From positions 1-64,000 of the forward strand of contig CAYJIZ010000002.1 in NCBI GenBank assembly GCA_964370395.1: a stretch of 64,000 nt of DNA, written 5' to 3'. The notes under the pieces were generated by a model that had not been told where the DNA came from, ran no database searches, and saw nothing but the letters and a program-made list of their open reading frames with translations. Below are positions 54,798 through 61,411 of the stretch, piece after piece; position 1 is the stretch's first letter, and the number at the start of each line of letters is the position of its first letter. The stretch is from JBGUVL01 sp964370395. GTDB lineage: Bacteria > Bacillota_I > Bacilli_A > Erysipelotrichales > Erysipelotrichaceae. Position numbers and translations under genes: made by a program.

Positions 54798-54807
54798 GAG
54801 GTGTGTT

Positions 54808-56052
54808 ATGAAATCTGTAAAGTATTCTGCTATTTTAAAAGAAAAACAGTTTATGAAGTTATTGATCGCAAATGTGATTTCTCGATTTGGGGATTCGATT
54901 GATGCGATTGCGTATAGTTGGATTATGTATGAGGTTACGGGTAATGCGTCGTTGATTGCCTTAATTATGGCGTTAAATTATTTGCCTACCATCTTACTTC
55001 AGCCTTTTTTAGCGGTGTTTGTCGAACGAATGAAAAAGAAAAACGTAATTGTAGTAACCAATATTGGACGTGGGGCACTGGTTCTGCTAACGATGGTCTT
55101 ATACATAAACGGTACCATCAATACTACTTATTTGATGATCGCAACCATTCTTACTTCTACAATGGAATCATTTTGCATTCCAGCAAGTATTTCATTCTTA
55201 CCTAAAATTATCGCAATGGATAAAATCGTAAGTGCCAAAGCGATGATGACTTCGATGGAAATGATTGCACAAGTCATCGGTATGAGTTTGGCTGGAGGAA
55301 TCATTGCATTTTTTGGAAACTATTTCGCATTGTTGATAGATGCTATCACATTTCTACTTGCATCGTTTATTGTGTTCCTTATTCGTTACCATGAAAAACG
55401 CAACACAAGCGAATTAAGCTTTCACCAATACAAAGAGGACTTACTTGGAGGCTTTCGTTATCTAATGTCCAAAAAACTTTTGATTGCTATTATCTTTGTC
55501 GGAATGGCTTTGAATAGTGTAAATATTCCTTTTAGCTCTTTTCAGTCGATATTTGTCGCTGAGTATTTGCATTTGGATGCCATGGCACTTTCCGTCTTTG
55601 GTGTGTTAATGATGTTAGGAATGTTTTTAGGATCAAGCATAACACCCAAAGTAGCAGAAAAAATTGGAATGCGTTTGGCAATTGTTTATTCAGGATTCAT
55701 ATTGGCACCATTTTATATTCTTGCGTATTTTGTATCAATTAATATTTCTTCGTTCACAAACCTTCAAATCTATTCGGTATTGGGAACAAGTATCTTAGTA
55801 TTTGGAATTGGAATGGGGGTAATCAACGTGGCCTTTGGAGCTGTCTTTATTCAAAATATCGATGAAGAATACCAATCCCGAATTGGTGGGATCACCAACG
55901 CTTTGTTAACGCTTATGTTACCGCTTGTTTCCTTAATCAGTTCACTGTTGGCTGTATTTTTAGAGGTAGATATGATATTCTTAATAATAGGGATTATCAT
56001 TATTATAATGTATTCAATTATCGCAAAAATGAAAATATACAAACAGTTGTAG
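54808..56052 (+). CDS. MFS exporter (MFS_3/EntS-like)
   Basis: The 414-residue protein has about twelve membrane helices, starts with FMKLLIANVISRFGDSIDAIAYSWIMYE and has the loop ERMKKKNVIVVTNIGRG after helix 2, both typical of the MFS_3 branch that contains EntS and macrolide exporters. Substrate unknown. The ArsR-type regulator starts 9 bp after it. Confidence 0.88.
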   Translation: MKSVKYSAILKEKQFMKLLIANVISRFGDSIDAIAYSWIMYEVTGNASLIALIMALNYLPTILLQPFLAVFVERMKKKNVIVVTNIGRGALVLLTMVLYINGTINTTYLMIATILTSTMESFCIPASISFLPKIIAMDKIVSAKAMMTSMEMIAQVIGMSLAGGIIAFFGNYFALLIDAITFLLASFIVFLIRYHEKRNTSELSFHQYKEDLLGGFRYLMSKKLLIAIIFVGMALNSVNIPFSSFQSIFVAEYLHLDAMALSVFGVLMMLGMFLGSSITPKVAEKIGMRLAIVYSGFILAPFYILAYFVSINISSFTNLQIYSVLGTSILVFGIGMGVINVAFGAVFIQNIDEEYQSRIGGITNALLTLMLPLVSLISSLLAVFLEVDMIFLIIGIIIIIMYSIIAKMKIYKQL

Positions 56053-56061
56053 AGGTGACAT

Positions 56062-57087
56062 ATGGAGTATCAATTCAATACAAAAATAGATTTATTTATG
56101 GAAGCAGGGGTGCTAGTAAGCCGTCATTATGACACAATGAATAGCACCAAAGCTTTTATCGCACAGCGCATTGAGAAAAAAGCAACAAACGAGAAGTGGT
56201 TGATGAACTTACTTGCACCAATCGTTGCAGCTGAGGAAGATGTGTTCTCACAAGTGGAAATAAGTGAGGAAGACTATAACTTGTATTTCAAAGTACAAAA
56301 TCGTGACAGTAGTTTAGAAATGTCATTGTTTGATGTCTTTAATTTGATGAATGTAGTAAAAACATCAGATGAGGAACAGCATTTAAAACAGTTGTTTGCA
56401 CAAATCTTATTTTTTGATGAAAACAATCATAAGCCAATTATTAGTGAAGAGCAGTTTATCGCTTGTTTAAAACAAGTGGATATGGAGTCACAGTTTAAAT
56501 GGAATTGTTTGGATGTGTATTCCAATTTATTGCAACACAAAAATAGATTAGAAACGATATTGGAACCTATTATTAAAATTTTAAAACGTCATGAAAAGGC
56601 GTTGCAAGCATGCATTGATCAAGTACAAAACAAGGATAATCTACATTATTTTAAAAAGGAATTTGCGATTTTAGATGTGAAAAAGATGCAGATCAATCTG
56701 GTATTTTGTGTTTTTGGTTTTAATTCACTATGGATAAGTTCAACACACTTTTTAAAAGAGGATAGTGCACGTACGATTTATGGAGTATTTATAGATACGT
56801 TTATTGAAGAACAAAATGAAATTGAAAAAACGACGAGAGCTTTAAAAAGTTTAGCGGATAAGAGTCGTTTTAAAATTTTATTGGCATTGACCGATCATGA
56901 ATTATGTGGACAAGACTTAAAGAAACGATTAGGGTTGTCGAATGCAACCATTTCACATCATATGAATGAATTGTTAGGAGATAGTTTAGTTACCACTAGA
57001 AGTGAGGGGAACAAAGTGATTTATTCGATTAATCAAACTCGTATTGCAAGTTTGATTGAAGTGTTAAATTCTACCTTTTTGAAGTAA
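56062..57087 (+). CDS. ArsR-type regulator with a large N-terminal domain
   Basis: The 341-residue protein ends in an ArsR winged helix (about 262-341: LKSLADKSRFKILLALTDHEL, LGLSNATISHHMNELL, SEGNKVIYSI). The first 240 residues have no cysteine-rich metal site and resemble the sensor part of DUF5937-like ArsR regulators. It likely controls the MFS gene in front of it and may bind the inverted repeat at 54734-54797. The ligand is not known. Confidence 0.85.
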   Translation: MEYQFNTKIDLFMEAGVLVSRHYDTMNSTKAFIAQRIEKKATNEKWLMNLLAPIVAAEEDVFSQVEISEEDYNLYFKVQNRDSSLEMSLFDVFNLMNVVKTSDEEQHLKQLFAQILFFDENNHKPIISEEQFIACLKQVDMESQFKWNCLDVYSNLLQHKNRLETILEPIIKILKRHEKALQACIDQVQNKDNLHYFKKEFAILDVKKMQINLVFCVFGFNSLWISSTHFLKEDSARTIYGVFIDTFIEEQNEIEKTTRALKSLADKSRFKILLALTDHELCGQDLKKRLGLSNATISHHMNELLGDSLVTTRSEGNKVIYSINQTRIASLIEVLNSTFLK

Positions 57088-57114
57088 GAGAACAAGAGTT
57101 CTCTTACTTTTTAT
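57082..57114 (+). terminator. terminator of the MFS-ArsR unit
   Basis: Perfect 12-base stem AAGTAAGAGAAC/GTTCTCTTACTT with a four-base loop and T run. It contains the stop codon of the regulator. Confidence 0.9.
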
Positions 57115-57138
57115 GTTACAATGAAACAGGAGGTATTT

Positions 57139-57657
57139 ATGGAAATTATTAGGGAACATGAATTTGAACATGCATATAAAATAATGGAAGAAGCCTTTCC
57201 TGCTAGCAAACGTAGGCCTTATCAAAAAATGTATGATTTATTTAAAAAAGAGGCATTTCGTTTCTTTTGTATCAAGGAAGACCAACAAGTATTGGGTGTC
57301 ATCATGTGCTGGGAATGCCAGTCTTGTGTGTTTGTTGAAAACTTTGCAGTGTCTAAACTTGCTAGAGGAAAAGGAATCGGTAGTGAAATTCTAACAAAAG
57401 TAAAGCAGTATTATAATGATGCAATAATTGTGCTAGAAGTGGAAACACCACACGATGAAATGAGTGAACGACGCATCGGTTTTTATAATCGTAATGGGTT
57501 TATTCTGAATGTGTATGGCTATCTTCAACCGAAGATTAATGAAACGATTAACGAGATTCCATTGTTGATTATGAGTTATCCAAAACGTTTGACAAAACAA
57601 CAATACGATATCATGAAAACAGAGATATTTCATGATGTTTATGAAGTGGAAAACTAA
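57139..57657 (+). CDS. GNAT-family acetyltransferase
   Basis: The 172-residue protein has a GNAT core with the acetyl-CoA loop FAVSKLARGKGIGSEIL and RRIGFYNRNGFILNVYGY. The ATG at 57139 follows a perfect AGGAGG; a frame opening six codons earlier has none. Substrate unknown. Confidence 0.9.
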   Translation: MEIIREHEFEHAYKIMEEAFPASKRRPYQKMYDLFKKEAFRFFCIKEDQQVLGVIMCWECQSCVFVENFAVSKLARGKGIGSEILTKVKQYYNDAIIVLEVETPHDEMSERRIGFYNRNGFILNVYGYLQPKINETINEIPLLIMSYPKRLTKQQYDIMKTEIFHDVYEVEN

Positions 57658-57668
57658 GCTATTTGTAT

Positions 57669-57697
57669 TTTACTTTATGGCATAGTTGTGGTAATAT
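57669..57697 (+). promoter_or_regulatory. promoter of the ABC-F gene
   Basis: TTTACT and TAATAT with a 17-bp spacer, placing the start near 57704, right at the hairpin that follows. Confidence 0.55.
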
Positions 57698-57704
57698 GAG
57701 CATG

Positions 57705-57730
57705 AAAAAAAGGATGGAAATCCTTTTTTT
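57705..57730 (+). terminator. hairpin after the GNAT gene, 5' of the ABC-F gene
   Basis: AAGGAT/ATCCTT extended by A and T runs, with a GGAA loop. It could terminate the GNAT transcript or attenuate the ABC-F transcript. Confidence 0.7.
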
Positions 57731-57745
57731 GTGAGTGGAGGAAAT

Positions 57746-59299
57746 ATGAGTATATTAACAGTAAGTAACGTATCCCATAGTTTTGGAGGACGTCAAATAT
57801 TAGAAAATGTATCATTTCGTTTATTAAATGGTGAACATGTTGGTTTAATCGGTGCAAATGGAGAAGGTAAGAGTACTTTCTTAAATATTGTAACGGGTAA
57901 ACTTTCGCCAGAAGAAGGTAAAGTAGAATGGTGTAATCGTATCACAAGTGGGTATTTGGACCAACATACGGTATTGGAAAAAGGGAAAACGATTAAAAAT
58001 GTGTTAGAAGATGCTTTTATTCATCTGTTTGATTTGGAAAAAGAGATGATGGAACTATACGAAAAGATGTGTGATTGTAGCGAAGAGGAAATGAATCGTT
58101 ACATGGAAGATGTGGGTGAGATACAAGATATCTTAGAACATAGCGGCTTTTATATCATTGATACAAAAATAAATGAGGTAGCAAGTGGTTTAGGGCTATT
58201 GGATATTGGATTAGACAAAGATGTAAGCCAATTGTCTGGTGGACAACGTTCGAAAGTATTGTTGTGTAAGTTATTGCTTGAAAATCCGATGATTTTAATT
58301 TTGGATGAGCCAACAAACTATTTGGATGAAGAACACATTCGTTGGTTAACGAATTTCTTACAAAATTACGACAACGCTTTTATTTTGGTTTCACATGATA
58401 TTCCGTTCTTAAATAGTGTTGTGAATATTATCTATCATGTTGAAAATTGTGAGTTATCACGTTATGTGGGAGATTACAATTATTTCTTAGAACAGCATGC
58501 GATTAAAAAACGCCAACTAGAAGCAGCTTACAATCGTCAACAAAAAGAAATCGATGATTTGGAAGATTTCATAGCGCGTAATAAAGCGCGTGTTGCAACT
58601 CGTAATATGGCCCATTCTCGTCAAAAGAAATTAGATAAAATGGACTTAATTAGTAAACCGAAAGAAAAAGCGAAACCAAGTTTTTCGTTTTTGGAAGCAA
58701 GAACTCCTGGACGTGTTATTTTTGAAAGTCATGATTTAGTTATTGGTTACAACGAACCATTGACTTCACCTTTGAATCTGGTGTTAGAACGCAATCAGAA
58801 AGTAGCAATCAAAGGAGTGAACGGACTTGGGAAAACGACATTATTAAAAACACTGATGAACCGTATTCCATCGGTAAGTGGAAGTGTAGAAGTTGATCCT
58901 TTTGTGGAAGTCGGATTCTTTGAACAAGAACAAGCCTCTTCAAGTGTTAGTGCACTTGATGATTTTTGGCAAGAGTATCCAGGATTCAGTAATGGAGAAG
59001 TGCGTTCGGCTTTAGCAAAATGTGGATTAACTACAGATCATATTGAATCTGCATTGTGTGTGTTATCTGGAGGAGAACAAGCAAAAGTTCGTCTTTGTAA
59101 GATTATGAATCGCGAATGCAATGTACTTGTGCTAGATGAGCCGACAAACCATTTGGATGTGGATGCAAAAGAAGAGTTAAAGCGTGCTCTAAAGGCGTAC
59201 AAAGGAACTGTTTTATTGGTGTCGCATGAGCCTGAATTTTATGAAGAAGTAGTAGATGAAGTTTGGAACTTAGAAGAGTGGACAACTAAAATTATTTAA
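57746..59299 (+). CDS. ABC-F family ATPase
   Basis: The 517-residue protein has two ABC domains and no membrane segment. Signatures are LSGGQRSKVLLCKLLLENP with ILDEPTNYLDEEHI, and LSGGEQAKVRLCKIM with VLDEPTNHLDVDAK. A charged linker of about 80 residues (P-site arm) lies between them. ABC-F proteins act on the ribosome; some give antibiotic resistance. It is nearest in type to the YkpA/YbiT group by length and linker. ATG at 57746 with GGAGG. Confidence 0.92.
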   Translation: MSILTVSNVSHSFGGRQILENVSFRLLNGEHVGLIGANGEGKSTFLNIVTGKLSPEEGKVEWCNRITSGYLDQHTVLEKGKTIKNVLEDAFIHLFDLEKEMMELYEKMCDCSEEEMNRYMEDVGEIQDILEHSGFYIIDTKINEVASGLGLLDIGLDKDVSQLSGGQRSKVLLCKLLLENPMILILDEPTNYLDEEHIRWLTNFLQNYDNAFILVSHDIPFLNSVVNIIYHVENCELSRYVGDYNYFLEQHAIKKRQLEAAYNRQQKEIDDLEDFIARNKARVATRNMAHSRQKKLDKMDLISKPKEKAKPSFSFLEARTPGRVIFESHDLVIGYNEPLTSPLNLVLERNQKVAIKGVNGLGKTTLLKTLMNRIPSVSGSVEVDPFVEVGFFEQEQASSSVSALDDFWQEYPGFSNGEVRSALAKCGLTTDHIESALCVLSGGEQAKVRLCKIMNRECNVLVLDEPTNHLDVDAKEELKRALKAYKGTVLLVSHEPEFYEEVVDEVWNLEEWTTKII

Positions 59300-59336
59300 A
59301 AGGCAACAAGACCTGAGCGTCTTGTTGCCTTATTTT
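59300..59336. terminator. bidirectional terminator between ABC-F and metallophosphoesterase
   Basis: Perfect 13-base stem AAGGCAACAAGAC/GTCTTGTTGCCTT with a six-base loop. It starts right at the ABC-F stop and contains part of the opposite stop. Confidence 0.92.
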
Positions 59337-60184
59337 GTTAGCCGAATAATATTAAATTGCGGTGGTGTTAACAATCGCATATCTGTTTTTGTCGTACCTA
59401 ATCCATTTGAAATAATTAACTTTAAGTTTTTCAATTCGTAGGTTCCTCGATCATATGTCTTAGCACCATCCATTTTGTTTAATGTACCGATGATTGGCAA
59501 ATAGGTTTGCCCTCCCAAAGAATGACCAGCGATAACAAAATCAACGTTATCGTTTGCTAAGGAAGAGACGGTATCAGGAGTGTGTGTAAATAGCAGTGAA
59601 TAAGAATCAGCACTTGTACCATTAAAAGCAGCTTGTATGTCAACGTTACCATTAACACAATTGTCTAATCCTATTAACGTAATTCCTTCGCTTTTTCCAT
59701 TGTGCAAACGAATGTTGCGATTTGTCATATCCTCAAATCCAGCATTGTATAAGATGCTAGTAACCAAAGTTCTTGTGTCAGGAGTTGTATTGTCGATGTC
59801 ACCTAAAACAAAAAACTTTCCTAACGGTGCTTTTAAACCACTCAATTTCGAACTTATTTTATTAATCACTTCTGCGTTGATGTTGGGATCTTGTGGGTTT
59901 GCGAATAAATCTCCCCCAAACAACAAGATGTCCACATCGCTATCATTTATTTTTTGAATCATTTTATCCAAACGTTCATCGTTCATAAACTCCATATAAT
60001 AAATGTCACTAAAGAAGCCAACGTTTACTTCATCAAGTGAAGCAGGAATCTTATTTGATGTAAGCGTATCGTGTCGAATCGTTAGTTTGTCAGGCGAAAT
60101 GTAAATCGCATAAAACAAACATCCAGCAATCACTAACGTTAACAATAGTAATATGGATAAAAATTTAAGTAATCTATGTTTCAT
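59330..60184 (-). CDS. metallophosphoesterase-like protein with lost metal ligands
   Basis: The 284-residue protein has one N-terminal membrane helix (about 9-28) and a calcineurin-like phosphoesterase fold of the YkuE/YaeI type. The order of motifs is kept, but residues differ: D-x-H is D60-I-Y62, G-N-H-D is G-D-I-D (128-131), and G-H-x-H-G-G is G-H-S-L223-G-G. D92 (GGDLF), H201 (FTHTPD) and H221 remain. Loss of two metal histidines and the catalytic asparagine/histidine pair suggests an inactive or altered enzyme outside the membrane. It is divergent from the VanY-like gene. The second of two adjacent ATGs is chosen for spacing. Confidence 0.82.
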   Translation of the reverse strand: MKHRLLKFLSILLLLTLVIAGCLFYAIYISPDKLTIRHDTLTSNKIPASLDEVNVGFFSDIYYMEFMNDERLDKMIQKINDSDVDILLFGGDLFANPQDPNINAEVINKISSKLSGLKAPLGKFFVLGDIDNTTPDTRTLVTSILYNAGFEDMTNRNIRLHNGKSEGITLIGLDNCVNGNVDIQAAFNGTSADSYSLLFTHTPDTVSSLANDNVDFVIAGHSLGGQTYLPIIGTLNKMDGAKTYDRGTYELKNLKLIISNGLGTTKTDMRLLTPPQFNIIRLTK

Positions 60185-60206
60185 CATAACACCCTTTTCT
60201 GTTGCT

Positions 60207-60235
60207 ATTTTAACATAATTACGAGCGTTAATAAA
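60207..60235 (-). promoter_or_regulatory. promoter of the metallophosphoesterase-like gene
   Basis: On the minus strand TTTATT and TAAAAT are 17 bp apart, 23 bp before the start codon. Confidence 0.5.
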
Positions 60236-60263
60236 CAAACAATTCTTTTATTGTTCATTTGAT

Positions 60264-60274
60264 TTTGCTATAAT
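60264..60274 (+). promoter_or_regulatory. extended -10 promoter of the VanY-like gene
   Basis: TGCTATAAT at 60266-60274 is an extended -10; the -35 region is weak. The promoter is back to back with the one at 60207-60235. Confidence 0.5.
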
Positions 60275-60292
60275 ACTACAAGAGGTGGTTTT

Positions 60293-61291
60293 ATGAGATT
60301 GAAAAGAACTTTACTAATCGTTTCGCTTTTGGTATTTTCTTTTGTGTGCATTTATATGATGAATGATAGTTATGATCGTTTGGCGCGTTACCAATATGAA
60401 ATCACAGCAGAACAGCGAGAAATTTTAGAATCGCATTTAAGCGATGATGATATTAGTTACATTATTCAACAAAAAATTAAACCAGAACAATTGATGAATT
60501 ATATTTCGTTAAATGGCTTTGATGTGCGCAACACATTGTACTACGAAGTTTGTGAAGCCATTCGTCCGATGGATAAACAAGCGATTGTAAATTTTGTGAA
60601 TACGTATAAAAAACATTTTACTTTTACGACATTAGAGTTATTGGTTCAAAATTATGATTATACAATGCTAAGTGAATTTTACGATGGGGAATATTCTTAT
60701 ATTGAAGAAGCTAAGCTATTAGTCGATCCTTCTTTGATCGATGTGAATATCACAGAGGAAGAAACGGTTTATAAATACCAGCCAGATGGACTTGCATTAA
60801 TTGGTGATTATGTTGTACCAACTGCATCGATTTTCCCGCAACAACAAGTGCAATTAAAAAGTGAAGTGGTAGAACCTTTGACTAAATTGTGTGAGGGGTT
60901 AAAGGAAACAAACAATACGACTTGTGGTGGGTTGATTTTGGTAAGTGGTTATATTAGTTATGAAAATCAAATTTCACTTTATAATGAAGCGATTGTTAAA
61001 TATGGAGTGGATAACTTTAAAAAATACGCTGATTACCCTGGACAAAGTTATAGTCAATTAGGGTATACATTACGCTTTGTGTTATCGCAAACACCACAAG
61101 AGCAATTCGCGAATAGTGAACAAGCGAAGTGGTTGTTAGCAAATGCGAAGAAGTATGGCTTTGAAGTGTTATATGGGAATGAAAAAGAAGACCAAGACAA
61201 AAAAGTTTACCAACCTTTCACACTTCGCTATGTCGGAGTGGATGAAGTGGAAAAAGCAAACGATGAAACAAAAGAGGTAGCAAAAGACTAG
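60293..61291 (+). CDS. VanY-like D,D-carboxypeptidase fold, catalytic residues replaced
   Basis: The 332-residue protein has one N-terminal membrane helix (about 5-22), a helical region to about 160 and a VanY/peptidase M15B-like domain (about 180-315). The fold marks are there: LVSGYISYENQISLYNEAI, YADYPGQSYSQLGY and LRYVGV. The catalytic set is not: S-x-H-x-x-G-x-A-x-D reads S252-Y-S254-Q-L-G-Y-T-L-R261, and E-P-W-H-x-R-Y reads Q307-P-F-T310-L-R-Y. Zinc His, Asp and His and the general-base Glu are all missing, so it should not cut peptidoglycan but may still bind it. Ends in a terminator containing its stop. Confidence 0.8.
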   Translation: MRLKRTLLIVSLLVFSFVCIYMMNDSYDRLARYQYEITAEQREILESHLSDDDISYIIQQKIKPEQLMNYISLNGFDVRNTLYYEVCEAIRPMDKQAIVNFVNTYKKHFTFTTLELLVQNYDYTMLSEFYDGEYSYIEEAKLLVDPSLIDVNITEEETVYKYQPDGLALIGDYVVPTASIFPQQQVQLKSEVVEPLTKLCEGLKETNNTTCGGLILVSGYISYENQISLYNEAIVKYGVDNFKKYADYPGQSYSQLGYTLRFVLSQTPQEQFANSEQAKWLLANAKKYGFEVLYGNEKEDQDKKVYQPFTLRYVGVDEVEKANDETKEVAKD

Positions 61292-61316
61292 GGTAAAACT
61301 AGTCTTTTCTTTTTGT
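61282..61316 (+). terminator. terminator of the VanY-like gene
   Basis: AAAAGACTAG/CTAGTCTTTT stem with a seven-base loop and T-rich tail. The stop codon forms the top of the left arm. Confidence 0.85.
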
Positions 61317-61411
61317 TAGATACAAAACGAAAAATAATAAAATGATTTGCGCAATGATGTCATCGTTTGCGAGAAAATGTGTTAAAATAATAAGCATGGA
61401 GGATTTACAAT

